A stretch of DNA of 64,000 nt from Marinomonas balearica (lineage in GTDB: Bacteria > Pseudomonadota > Gammaproteobacteria > Pseudomonadales > Marinomonadaceae). The notes under the pieces were generated by a model. The model was not told where the DNA came from. It saw only the letters and a program-made list of their open reading frames with translations, and ran no database searches. The stretch covers positions 186,001-250,000 of the forward strand of contig NZ_SNXC01000010.1 in the NCBI RefSeq assembly GCF_004362145.1, read 5' to 3'. This document shows positions 40,730 to 49,283 of the stretch, piece by piece (within the stretch, counting starts at the first letter, position 1; each line of letters starts with the position of its first letter). A program made the position numbers and the translations under genes.

Positions 40730-41722
40730 GTGAAAAATAAACACAAGTTGTTAATTGTTGATGACGAGCCAAACAATCTAAAGCTACTCCGGCAAATTCT
40801 AAAGGATGAATATCAGCTTATGTTTTCGACGGACGGTTTAAAAGCAATTGAAGCTGCTCATACGCATAAACCTGATCTTATTTTGCTGGATATCATGATG
40901 CCGGGTATGAGTGGTTATGAAGTTTCAGCTGCCTTAAAAGCGTCCCCCGAAACGATGCATATTCCCATTATTTTTGTTACGGCTATGGGTGAGCAGGAAG
41001 ACGAAGCCAAAGGTTTTGATATGGGCGCGGTTGATTATATATTGAAACCATTTTCAGGAGCCATTGTTCAGAGGCGGGTTAAAACTCATTTATCTTTGGT
41101 CCAAGTTGATGCACTTGAACAACTCGTAAAATCATCGATTACAATGTTGGGAGAAGCCGGGCATTATAATGACAGTGATACGGGCGTGCACATCTGGAGA
41201 ATGGCGGTTTATTCGGGTGCTTTAGCGCGAGCATCTGGCTGGAGTGAGGAACGTATAAGGTTGCTTGAATTAGCTGCGACGATGCATGACACTGGGAAAA
41301 TTGGCATTCCAGATGGCATTCTAAAAGCGCCACGAAAGCTAACGGATGAGGAGTGGGTCACCATGAAAAAGCACTCTCAGATTGGCCATGACATTTTGAA
41401 GAAAGGAGATAATCCTGTTTTTGCAATGGCGGCTGAAATCGCGCTTGGACATCATGAAAAATGGGATGGGAGTGGTTATCCGCAAGGTTTAAAAGGGGGA
41501 GAAATTCCTGAATCAGCGCGAATTGTAGCCATCGCCGATGTCTTTGATGCATTAACGATGGAGCGTCCGTACAAAGAAGCCTGGACGATTGAGCAGGCGT
41601 TAGAGGTTATTGAGCGAGATTCAGGATCTCATTTTGATCCTAGATTCGTTAATTTGTTTTTCGAGATTTTGCCTGAAGTTAAACAAATAAAAACCCGTTG
41701 GGGCGACGAAAGCGGATTATAA
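40730..41722 (+). CDS. Response regulator with HD-GYP c-di-GMP phosphodiesterase domain
   Basis: RpfG-like protein of 330 residues. The receiver (1-125) has D54 in ILLDIMMPGMSG and lysine in YILKPF. The HD-GYP domain (about 140-325) is intact: H186-D187 in ATMHDTGKIGIPD, then HHEKWDGSGYPQGLKGGEIP with the GYP at 249-251, then RIVAIADVFDALT. It should hydrolyse c-di-GMP when phosphorylated. Start is GTG right after the kinase stop, so the two are co-translated and very likely form one phosphorelay. Weak ribosome site; coupling probably supplies ribosomes. Confidence 0.93.
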   Translation: MKNKHKLLIVDDEPNNLKLLRQILKDEYQLMFSTDGLKAIEAAHTHKPDLILLDIMMPGMSGYEVSAALKASPETMHIPIIFVTAMGEQEDEAKGFDMGAVDYILKPFSGAIVQRRVKTHLSLVQVDALEQLVKSSITMLGEAGHYNDSDTGVHIWRMAVYSGALARASGWSEERIRLLELAATMHDTGKIGIPDGILKAPRKLTDEEWVTMKKHSQIGHDILKKGDNPVFAMAAEIALGHHEKWDGSGYPQGLKGGEIPESARIVAIADVFDALTMERPYKEAWTIEQALEVIERDSGSHFDPRFVNLFFEILPEVKQIKTRWGDESGL

Positions 41723-41753
41723 ATACTGAGCCTCACCTAAACACCAGATAGAA

Positions 41754-41787
41754 AAAAACCCGTATTAGTCATTAAAACGGGCTTTTT
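41754..41787. terminator. Bidirectional terminator between HD-GYP gene and efflux gene
   Basis: AAAAAA-CCCGT at 41754-41763 pairs with ACGGG-CTTTTT at 41777-41787, flanked by A and T runs on both sides, between convergent genes. Confidence 0.75.
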
Positions 41788-41822
41788 AACTTTATCCTTA
41801 CGTGGTGCTGATTGCTGCTAGT

Positions 41823-43061
41823 TTAAACAGCGACCGCATCCAAGTCTGTGTCTTTTTTACGGCCTTTCTCTGCCCAAATAACCAAGCACAAAGCTAGGCT
41901 ACCTAAACACGAGAACCCAACACACAGAGGAATGAGCGAGTTGTCGTACATTTGCCCAATCAGCGTTCCCAAGCTCATGGACATCAACGAAGAGACACAC
42001 CCAATAACCGCAGATGCGATGCCAGCGATGTGACCCATTGGTTCCATAGCTAGCGCATTGGTGTTGCCGAACAGCAATCCAAAACAGAAAAATAGGCACG
42101 CTGCGAAGACCATAAACATCCAGAACTGAATTTCAACTAGGCCATGTAATGCCAAGAACAGTGCTGAAATTATGACTATGGAAGAAATGGCACGGATGAC
42201 GATGGCTTGCATTCCATATTTTCCTACGATCTTTGCATTCACCATTGAGGCAACACCGAGAACCAAGGCGAGGGCGCCGAAGTAGAGACTGAATGCTTCG
42301 CCTACTTTAAATTGATCCTGAAAAATCTGCTGAGACGAGTTTAAATATCCGATAAAGCTACCGAAAAACAAACCCATGCATAATGTGTATGAGATCGTGA
42401 TTCTGTGGCTAATGACTTCTTTAAAGGCGAAGCCAAAGCCTTTTAAGCTCAGTTTAATGCGCTTTTCTTTCGGGAGAGTTTCTTTAAGGCGAAATGTAAT
42501 CCATAGAAGTAACAACACAGCGTATACAAAGTACATTTCAAAAATGGCTTTCCAGTCTGCGATTGCCATTATTAGTTGTCCCAAAGAAGGCGCAATAGCA
42601 GGAACCATCACAAAGATGAGCATCACAATCGACATGGTTTTTGCCATTTGTATGCCTTTGTATGCGTCACGTACAAGTGACATTGCAGCGATATAGGGAC
42701 CCGATACGCCAAGGCCTTGAATAAATCGACCCAACAGCAGACCTTGAATGTCGTTAGCAAAAAAGCAGACCACCGAACCTATAAGGTATAAAGAAAAACC
42801 AATAAACAATATGGGCTTTCTTCCCAGTGCGTCAGACAAGGGGCCGGCGATGAGTTGCCCAGATGCCATGCCTAAAAATATCATACTGATGAGCAATTGT
42901 GCTTGGTTAGCATGTTCGGCTTGCATGTCACCACCGATGACGCCGAGAGCAGGCAGCAAGGCGTCGATTGAGATTGCGACAATCGACATCAATAATGCGA
43001 CGAATAGTGTGAACTCTTTAGATCCCATTCCGGACGCTAAAGTGCTTTGGTTTTCTTTCAT
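41823..43061 (-). CDS. Bcr/CflA-family multidrug efflux MFS transporter (second copy)
   Basis: DHA1-type antiporter of 412 residues with 12 helices. Hallmarks are ALLPALGVIGGDM in helix 1, GPLSDALGRKPILFIGF in loop 2-3, GLGVSGPYIAAMSLVRD and the C-terminal MEPMGHIAGIASAVIGC. It is clearly related to, but diverged from, the 26-27 kb copy. The start used has GGAG six bases upstream; a longer open frame to 43091 lacks a site. Substrate unknown. It converges with the HD-GYP gene. Confidence 0.91.
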   Translation of the reverse strand: MKENQSTLASGMGSKEFTLFVALLMSIVAISIDALLPALGVIGGDMQAEHANQAQLLISMIFLGMASGQLIAGPLSDALGRKPILFIGFSLYLIGSVVCFFANDIQGLLLGRFIQGLGVSGPYIAAMSLVRDAYKGIQMAKTMSIVMLIFVMVPAIAPSLGQLIMAIADWKAIFEMYFVYAVLLLLWITFRLKETLPKEKRIKLSLKGFGFAFKEVISHRITISYTLCMGLFFGSFIGYLNSSQQIFQDQFKVGEAFSLYFGALALVLGVASMVNAKIVGKYGMQAIVIRAISSIVIISALFLALHGLVEIQFWMFMVFAACLFFCFGLLFGNTNALAMEPMGHIAGIASAVIGCVSSLMSMSLGTLIGQMYDNSLIPLCVGFSCLGSLALCLVIWAEKGRKKDTDLDAVAV

Positions 43062-43256
43062 TGTGACTCCACTGTAAGGAAAGTGGCGCAAGTTGTGATC
43101 TAACGCACGTTTTGTTGAAGTGCCATTATAGATCCCTTTGCATTTCTAAAACGAAGACTATGAGGATTAAATGAGAAACTACACAAACTCAAATTCTCGG
43201 AAAGTTAGTGTAATTGTTGCTAACCTTATGTTGAGGATGGACTGCGGAGTGACGTT

Positions 43257-43757
43257 GTGCAGAACACAGTTGAGGAAAAGCTGGAGCTGGAGCATCATGC
43301 GGCGCGACTCTTTATGCGTTGGTATGAGCGTAATACCGGTAAGAAAATTCGACACATTTGGCATAATCAACCCATTAGGCCTGATGTTTCTTGTGTATTT
43401 GAAGGTGAGCGCCTTGATTTAGAGATAGCGCACCTTTATGGAAGTGAGGCAGAAGCCATGTCCATTTTAGGACGTAACCTTACCGATAAAACACGGGATT
43501 TTCTTCGCAACCTAGAGAAAGAGCCAGACCACCGTTTATTGAAAGCACTTAACCGAATTTTGGATAACAAATCTGAAAAATGCTATCAGACAAAACGTGT
43601 CTGGTTGGTCATTCGCAATGCTCACCCAAGCTGGACACGGTTGGACATCAAAGCATTAGAGCACCATATCTCTGTTCCGTATCATCACCCCTTTGAAAAA
43701 ATCTGGATTGTTGGGGATATGGAAGGAAAAAGCGGCATAGTGCGCTTGTACCCATAG
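43257..43757 (+). CDS. Uncharacterised protein, possible PD-(D/E)XK-like fold
   Basis: Protein of 166 residues, not recognised. The start is GTG, eight bases after GGAG. The middle reads IRPDVSCVFEGERLDLEIAHLYG: an Asp followed by a beta-strand ending in Leu-Glu-Ile-Ala, which recalls a PD-(D/E)XK nuclease core in which the lysine is replaced. A basic helical part (GRNLTDKTRDFLRNLEKEPDHRLL, shortened here in the key residues R, K, R, R) follows, and the C-terminal VWLVIRNAHPSW strand could complete such a fold. No signal peptide or helix in the membrane. Solitary between an efflux pump and a NasR-like gene. Nuclease activity is only a guess. Confidence 0.7.
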   Translation: MQNTVEEKLELEHHAARLFMRWYERNTGKKIRHIWHNQPIRPDVSCVFEGERLDLEIAHLYGSEAEAMSILGRNLTDKTRDFLRNLEKEPDHRLLKALNRILDNKSEKCYQTKRVWLVIRNAHPSWTRLDIKALEHHISVPYHHPFEKIWIVGDMEGKSGIVRLYP

Positions 43758-43881
43758 CCCATCAGTCTATGTCTTATTTATTGCCATGTGATAGGGCACT
43801 GTATTCGTAGTTGTTCTGGTTATTCGCACTGTTCTGAATCGACTTATATTTATTTAAAGTTAAGGAGCTCATCTCATTTCT

Positions 43882-45156
43882 TTAGACGTGCCCACGAAGC
43901 ATACTAGCAACACTAATAATATTTTCCGCTATATCAATAATGCGTTTGTTGCCATCCATCGCGGCTTGACGAAGTTGTTTATAGGCCTGTTCTTCATTGA
44001 CATTTTGAGAACTCATTAGAATGCCTTTGGCTTTTTCAATTAGCTTGCGCTCGTTCAATGTTTGTTTTGCTGCGGTTAGTTCTTCACTGACTTTTTGTAA
44101 GTGAGTAGCTTGTCGTTGCACCAGATCATACAGGGAATGAGCCAACTTAATATTGACACCCTGAGAAATGTTCACAGTTGTATTAACTTCATTCTCATCC
44201 ATCGCGGTAAGCGGTGACATGGGGGGTTCTTCGTAATCCGCAAGTGTAACGAGTTGTTCTTTATGAAGGCGCAGCTCTTCTTCCGCAAGTGTGATCTTAT
44301 TCTGACTCAGTTCGAGGAGATCTTCGGTCATTTGTTTGACGATATTTTGCATATCATCAATCCGAACGGTGGATGCCTGATACCACACCTCACAGATTGA
44401 TGTAGGCAAATTGTCTTCTGGTTTGAGGCGCGAAATAAGCTGGCGCATCCGTCCCAACTCTACGGTTGCTTCGGTTTCATCCAGTTGTCTCCAAAGTGCG
44501 TTGGGGACGGATTTTGAAAACTCGCTAAAGATCGTAAAGCATTTTTGCTGCGCTTCCTGCAAAGCGTGGATTTGATCCCTTATCGTCGTGTTAAATTCTC
44601 CTGCGGTAAAGCCAATTACACCCCATGCTCGTTCTTGCCCCGCGTACTCTTTTCCTTGAACGAAGTTAAATAACCCTACAAGCGCGCGAGTGATGTCAGG
44701 ATCGTTAGAAATGTCTGCTGCTTCAAAGATAACAGACAGTAGCCCTGCGATAAGACGATTAAAATAACGTGTGTTCTCCGACGTGCTTATTTGCTGCTTA
44801 GAAACCTGCTCGCGAAACGATGATAAATCGTCTAATTGGTGAAGAACAAATGCGATGCTGCTGTATAGGCGAATGGTTGAAGAACCGCAGTTTTTCAGCT
44901 CAAGCAATTCTAAAGATTCGACAAAGGCATCGTTTGCAGATTGCGTCATGCTCATCTCTGCGGCTCGCTCTTTAACGAAACGTTTGCCTTCAGACACTAA
45001 GAAGGAGTTGGATAATCCGCGTTCTTTTTGCAGTTCATGGATCAATTCCGTGACACGAATGACTAATTTACTACTCAACATTAAACGTTTTAAGGCGTTA
45101 ATTTCGGATTGTTTTGCAGCAAGTAAAAAGTTTTCCGTAGTGAGAGGGGTCTTCAT
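43882..45156 (-). CDS. NasR-like nitrate/nitrite-responsive antiterminator (NIT-ANTAR)
   Basis: Protein of 424 residues. The N-terminal ~280 residues are an all-helical NIT domain; LIHELQKERGLSNSFL is the nitrate-binding helix with the conserved arginine. A coiled-coil linker follows. The last ~65 residues form an ANTAR RNA-binding domain (LNERKLIEKAKGILMSSQNVNEEQAYKQLRQAAMD). In Klebsiella NasR, nitrate triggers binding to a two-hairpin leader RNA and lets transcription enter the nitrate assimilation operon. No nitrate or nitrite reductase or transporter gene is near, so its target operon lies elsewhere or its role differs. Confidence 0.9.
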   Translation of the reverse strand: MKTPLTTENFLLAAKQSEINALKRLMLSSKLVIRVTELIHELQKERGLSNSFLVSEGKRFVKERAAEMSMTQSANDAFVESLELLELKNCGSSTIRLYSSIAFVLHQLDDLSSFREQVSKQQISTSENTRYFNRLIAGLLSVIFEAADISNDPDITRALVGLFNFVQGKEYAGQERAWGVIGFTAGEFNTTIRDQIHALQEAQQKCFTIFSEFSKSVPNALWRQLDETEATVELGRMRQLISRLKPEDNLPTSICEVWYQASTVRIDDMQNIVKQMTEDLLELSQNKITLAEEELRLHKEQLVTLADYEEPPMSPLTAMDENEVNTTVNISQGVNIKLAHSLYDLVQRQATHLQKVSEELTAAKQTLNERKLIEKAKGILMSSQNVNEEQAYKQLRQAAMDGNKRIIDIAENIISVASMLRGHV

Positions 45157-45262
45157 TTTACGTAACGCTCTTCAGAGGGGATAAAATAATTTAAGCAAGG
45201 ATTATTCCTTTTGGGAAGTGCTAATATTTCTAACGCAGGCTGGTACAGGCCTCTTTCTAATT

Positions 45263-45290
45263 TTGGCTCTACGCTTTGACTGCTTATACT
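45263..45290 (+). promoter_or_regulatory. Candidate promoter of the intradiol dioxygenase-like gene
   Basis: TTGGCT (45263-45268) and TATACT (45285-45290) are 16 bases apart, about 55 bases before the start codon. Confidence 0.4.
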
Positions 45291-45344
45291 ACTATTAGAT
45301 AGAACATCAGATCTTTACTAGTGAACGTTAAAAAACGGGGCAGC

Positions 45345-46178
45345 ATGTCAAAAACAATTTCTCGACGACGTATCTTTAAGTGGACAGCAGGTTGTCTTGC
45401 TGGCGTATCGGTAGCCGCTATTCAAGGCTGCAAAGGCTCATCGGGTTCATTTTTTTCCTTTATGAGCGGAGACGAGTCGGATCTCTTTGATGCTATACAG
45501 ACCAAACGTTACGGGGCGAAGTGGCTGACTGGAGGCACGGCTTCGCTGCAACCTAGTTCGTACCCTAAACCGTTTTTAGAATTGGCCGCGAACCGTTTAT
45601 GTGCGTTGACACCGAAATTGACAGAAGGACCTTGTTATTCAACGAGTCCTGTACGGCAAGATATCTCAGGAGGGCAGGATGGCGTACCTGTGCGGCTTTA
45701 TTTTCAGGTCGTTGATATTGACTGTCAGCCACTAAGTAACGTCGATGTTGATATTTGGCATTGTGATGCGAATGGTATCTACAGTGGGGACGGCATGAGG
45801 TCAGAGAGGTTCTGTTCAGGCGGAAATAAAGAGTACGTTAAGCACAAATGGTTTCGTGGAATACAACCGACAAATGAGCAAGGTACTGCTTACTTTGAAA
45901 CCTGCTTCCCTGGCTGGTATCCCGGTCGCGCCGTACACATTCATATGACCGTCACAAAGAACGGACGATCTTATACCACGCAAGTGTCCTTTGATGATGC
46001 GTTAGTAAAATCGATCACGACACAAGCACCATTGTATTTAGAGCGTGGTACGCCCGATACAAGCAATGACTCTGACCGTATATTTCCAGATAGCGATGAC
46101 AAAACCTATGAGATGGAAACAATGCAGCTTGAAGACGGTTCGATCGTAGCTTGGAAGACCTTAGTCGTATCGGTATAA
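45345..46178 (+). CDS. Tat-exported intradiol ring-cleavage dioxygenase-like lipoprotein
   Basis: Family member of protocatechuate 3,4-dioxygenase and catechol 1,2-dioxygenase, 277 residues. The N-terminus has a twin-arginine signal (SRRRIFKWTAG) and a lipobox-like IQGC with C29, so it is probably exported folded and anchored. Iron ligands are visible: Tyr in NGIYSGDG, then Tyr and two His in GWYPGRAVHIHM. LTEGPCY is the family entrance motif. Exported members are poorly understood. Start chosen at the ATG after ACGGGG; a GTG eight codons upstream is less likely. No catechol pathway gene is adjacent. Confidence 0.87.
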   Translation: MSKTISRRRIFKWTAGCLAGVSVAAIQGCKGSSGSFFSFMSGDESDLFDAIQTKRYGAKWLTGGTASLQPSSYPKPFLELAANRLCALTPKLTEGPCYSTSPVRQDISGGQDGVPVRLYFQVVDIDCQPLSNVDVDIWHCDANGIYSGDGMRSERFCSGGNKEYVKHKWFRGIQPTNEQGTAYFETCFPGWYPGRAVHIHMTVTKNGRSYTTQVSFDDALVKSITTQAPLYLERGTPDTSNDSDRIFPDSDDKTYEMETMQLEDGSIVAWKTLVVSV

Positions 46179-46261
46179 GGTAATGGTAAAGAAATTGAGT
46201 GCCTTTAAAAACTGGCTCAATTAAACTCGACGGAAAGTTACACAATAAGGCGAAGGATCTC

Positions 46262-47122
46262 ATGTCTAATAAAAATTTCTCGATCAAAACGATGACAGCA
46301 GCAGACCTTCACCTCGCTGTTGAATGGGCGGCATTTGAAGGTTGGAACCCAGGGTTACATGATGCAACGCTTTATTATGCTGCCGACCCTAGTGGCTTTT
46401 TGATGGGGTACCTTGGGGACGAACCCATTGGCTGTATTTCGGTGGTTAAGTATAACGATTCGTTTGGTTTTCTTGGTTTTTATATCGTTAAGCCTGAATA
46501 TCGAGGTCAAGGCTATGGAATTCAGCTTTGGAAGGCTGGGCTTCGTTATCTAGAGGGCTGCAACATCGGTTTGGACGGTGTGCTTGCTCAGCAAGAGAAC
46601 TATAAAAAATTCGGTTTTAAGTTTGCGTACAGCAATATTCGATTTGAAGGTGAGGGCGGTGTCGACTCTATAGACCCTCCTAGAATTTCAGGGCTTGTTA
46701 GATTAGAGGATGTTCCATTTGATACGGTTCAGGCCTATGAGAGTCCGTTCTTTCCAGCGGCGCGTGCTGAATTTAGCCAATTATGGATACAACAAACCGA
46801 TGCTGAGGCTTTGGGTATTGTTGAAGACAATGAGCTAGTGGCAATGGGAGTGATTCGAAAATGCCGTAACGGCTATAAGATTGGGCCTTTATACGGCAAT
46901 ACTCCTGAGTTAGCAGAAACGCTTTTTTTATCTTTGAAAGCCCATACAACGAAAGAAGATCGAATTTTTCTCGACGTGCCCGAGATCAATGAATCTGCTT
47001 TGTCCTTGGCAGAGCGTTACAATATGCAGCCGTCGTTTGAGACGGCCCGAATGTATACGGGGGATTTCCCTCCATTGCCATTTGAGCGTTTTTTTGGTGT
47101 GGCATCCTTCGAAATCGGCTAG
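46262..47122 (+). CDS. Two-domain GNAT acetyltransferase
   Basis: Acetyl-CoA-dependent N-acetyltransferase of 286 residues. The first ~135 residues are a GNAT domain; the acetyl-CoA loop is YRGQGYGIQLWKAG. The second half (about 140-286) resembles the Acetyltransf_18/YitI-type C-terminal domain (RDYDP-like region replaced by RISGLVRLEDVPF) and ends with PFERFFGVASFEIG, typical for this architecture. Substrate unknown. Start is the ATG after AAGGAT; an upstream open frame of 21 codons has no ribosome site. It follows the dioxygenase gene by about 80 bases. Confidence 0.85.
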   Translation: MSNKNFSIKTMTAADLHLAVEWAAFEGWNPGLHDATLYYAADPSGFLMGYLGDEPIGCISVVKYNDSFGFLGFYIVKPEYRGQGYGIQLWKAGLRYLEGCNIGLDGVLAQQENYKKFGFKFAYSNIRFEGEGGVDSIDPPRISGLVRLEDVPFDTVQAYESPFFPAARAEFSQLWIQQTDAEALGIVEDNELVAMGVIRKCRNGYKIGPLYGNTPELAETLFLSLKAHTTKEDRIFLDVPEINESALSLAERYNMQPSFETARMYTGDFPPLPFERFFGVASFEIG

Positions 47123-47179
47123 TTACGCACGACACTAAATTTATGAGTCTCTCATGTGTTTAGTCCAGAAACTGTGCCT

Positions 47180-47713
47180 TTAATCCAGAAACTGCGTCTT
47201 GTCCTGTCGGCGATGGATCGCTTCGTTCAGCTTTTCTTTGTTGTCACTTTTATCGTTTACTGTGATGCCTTCGTGCTCTAGAAGCCATTGCTTGCGAGCA
47301 ACACCACCCGCATAGCCTGTTAGTGTTCCTTTTTTTCCAATGACTCGATGGCAAGGGACGAGCAGGCTAATTGGGTTTCGTCCGTTCGCTCCGCCCACAG
47401 CGCGAACGGCTTTAGGGTTGTTTAGCTGCTCGGCGATGTCCATATAACTTAGTGTTTTTCCAAACGGAATATGGGTGAGTATCTGCCAAACTCGTTTCTG
47501 AAAATCGGTTCCTTGCATGTCTAATGGCAAGGTGAAATGTTTCAGCTGTCTGGAAAAGTAAGCGTCCAATTGTTGTTGGCACTCCCTTATAACCGGACTC
47601 GAAATGACCTCAGTTGTTTGCTCACCGCAGAATATAACTTGTGTGATACCTTCTTCGGATGCTTTTATTTCGATCTTCCCTAAGGGGCTTTCAAAGTAAT
47701 CGTTGTAAATCAT
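47180..47713 (-). CDS. ogt: Methylated-DNA--protein-cysteine S-methyltransferase
   Basis: Suicide DNA repair protein that takes methyl groups from O6-methylguanine. The 177-residue protein has the reactive Cys in LLVPCHRVIG, the recognition helix AVRAVGGANGRNP and the FQKRVWQILTHIPFGKTLSY wedge region with the arginine finger. The ATG overlaps the stop of the Ada-AlkA gene (ATGA), so the two are translated together. The last ~25 residues are charged and non-conserved. Together with the upstream gene it rebuilds the adaptive-response set in two proteins. Confidence 0.93.
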   Translation of the reverse strand: MIYNDYFESPLGKIEIKASEEGITQVIFCGEQTTEVISSPVIRECQQQLDAYFSRQLKHFTLPLDMQGTDFQKRVWQILTHIPFGKTLSYMDIAEQLNNPKAVRAVGGANGRNPISLLVPCHRVIGKKGTLTGYAGGVARKQWLLEHEGITVNDKSDNKEKLNEAIHRRQDKTQFLD

Positions 47714-49101
47714 GTCAGTTTGCTCCAAAGCTGAAACGTTAAATAGCTATTCCATGGTGATGCTGTATTGGCATCAAAGTTTATCTCGGATTGTTTTATG
47801 GCTTTTTTGATTCCTAAATCTCCTACTAGAAGGATGTTGGGATCACTTAGTCCTCTTAAACGGGCGTATTGTATTGTCCAGTCGCCAATTCCCTTGATGG
47901 ACTTCCAAGCTTCAGTGTCGTCGGGAGAGACCGCGTTGAGGTAATAATGACTGAACTCAATTAGTGTGTTCTTTCTGGATTGCGGAATTTTAAGAAAGGC
48001 TAAGTCGCTTTGAGAGACAGCCGCAGGCGAGGGGAAGAGTTTGATTGTTTCAAAATGGTTTGCGCTTTCAGTTTTGAACTCATCTCCTAGTGTATCCACC
48101 AGTTGCGAAACTAAATCTTTGGCGGCGGTTATGGAGATTTGCTGGCCTAGAATGGCTCGAATGCCCGCTTCGTAAAGGCTCCATATACCGGGAAGTCGAA
48201 TCCCTGATGTAAGTTCTAGGTTGCTTCCTAAAGCGCTGGATAAATCAGATTCAATGGCGCTGAGATCGCAATCTAGATCAAATATACGCCGAATGTTGTT
48301 GACGACGGCTTTCAACGCGCGGATGTCATCTAACTCTATGTCAACCTGAAATTGGTGGGTGCTCTCTTGATGGTGAAGAGTAAAGTGCCCCGATGCTCCG
48401 TACCCATTAAAGCTCCTTCCATAACTGTTTTCATTGCACCATTCCATGTTTTCTATCATACGCTTCTTAAGAAACTGGATAAGATGAGGCCAGTTAAAAG
48501 GCGGTCGATAAGACAGAGTTAGGCGGATCGTAGAGGTGCTTTTGTTTTTTTCTGCTCGTACTTGGGTGGGCGATAAACTGAGCTGGGTTTTAAAGCAATC
48601 ATTAAAGCGGCGTATACTGTTAAATCCGCTTGCAAGGGCTATTTGCGAAATAGGAAGTTGAGTTTGGTGCAATAGTTTTTTTGCAAACAAACACTGCTGG
48701 TAAAGAGCATAGCGCTTGGGCGAAACGCCAATGTGTTGATCAAACAGTTTGCGAAGGTATCGGTCAGTCACTCCAAGCCTAGTAGCCAATTGAGGTAAGG
48801 AATGGTCCTGAATATAGCCTTCGTCAATGAGCTTGATGGCGCGTTCTAGTGTGGCACCCACCCCTTTCCACGCGGGAGAGCTAGGCGCACTGTCTGGACG
48901 ACAGCGAAGGCAAGGACGATAACCGGCATGCGCGGCTAAGATGGCATTGGAGAAATATATGACATTCTCTTCTTTTGGAGCACGCACAGGACAAACTGTT
49001 CGGCAGTATATTCCTGTGGTTTTAACCGCAGTAAAGAACTTACCATCGAACCTTGGGTCTTTCGATAACCTTGCCTTACGACATACATTGGCATCTATCA
49101 T
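47710..49101 (-). CDS. Ada-type regulator fused to AlkA DNA-3-methyladenine glycosylase
   Basis: Fusion protein of 463 residues. Residues ~1-75 are the zinc-cysteine methyl-acceptor domain (FFTAVKTTGIYCR, CPVRAP, CLRCRPD). About 80-180 is an AraC helix-turn-helix pair (TDRYLRKLF, SQIALASGFNSIRRFND). About 190-463 is AlkA with the helix-hairpin-helix GIGDWTIQYARLRG and the catalytic aspartate in VGDLGIKKA. It thus senses methyl phosphotriesters, activates genes and excises 3-methylated purines. It lacks Ada's own C-terminal methyltransferase; this is encoded by the overlapping next gene. Confidence 0.9.
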   Translation of the reverse strand: MIDANVCRKARLSKDPRFDGKFFTAVKTTGIYCRTVCPVRAPKEENVIYFSNAILAAHAGYRPCLRCRPDSAPSSPAWKGVGATLERAIKLIDEGYIQDHSLPQLATRLGVTDRYLRKLFDQHIGVSPKRYALYQQCLFAKKLLHQTQLPISQIALASGFNSIRRFNDCFKTQLSLSPTQVRAEKNKSTSTIRLTLSYRPPFNWPHLIQFLKKRMIENMEWCNENSYGRSFNGYGASGHFTLHHQESTHQFQVDIELDDIRALKAVVNNIRRIFDLDCDLSAIESDLSSALGSNLELTSGIRLPGIWSLYEAGIRAILGQQISITAAKDLVSQLVDTLGDEFKTESANHFETIKLFPSPAAVSQSDLAFLKIPQSRKNTLIEFSHYYLNAVSPDDTEAWKSIKGIGDWTIQYARLRGLSDPNILLVGDLGIKKAIKQSEINFDANTASPWNSYLTFQLWSKLT

Positions 49102-49213
49102 AGCGTGCTCTCAAATAGAAATACGCTTTGCATTATATCTGGGTTTTATCGGCGGACTAGCCAAATTCGGAACTGATTGTAAAAAATTAATGGCAACAAC
49201 TTAGACGGCATGA

Positions 49214-49256
49214 TTGGGTTTAGATGCCGCAGACACCTAAACCCAACAGGTTTTTT
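49214..49256 (+). terminator. Plus-strand terminator hairpin opposite the guaD and ada-alkA genes
   Basis: TTGGGTTTAG (49214-49223) pairs perfectly with CTAAACCCAA (49237-49246), then CAGG-TTTTTT. The T run is on the plus strand although both flanking genes are on the minus strand. Confidence 0.6.
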
Positions 49257-49283
49257 GATCGAGCAAAGATTTATTGAATAGAT

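Noticed and set aside
43171..43422. 83-codon plus-strand frame preceding and overlapping the unknown gene
   Set aside because: Out of frame with the longer 166-residue frame, which has a ribosome site and a more protein-like sequence.
48941..49204. 87-codon plus-strand frame ending just before the orphan terminator
   Set aside because: Antisense to ada-alkA, no ribosome site, and composition follows the gene on the other strand. The terminator alone is not enough to call a gene.
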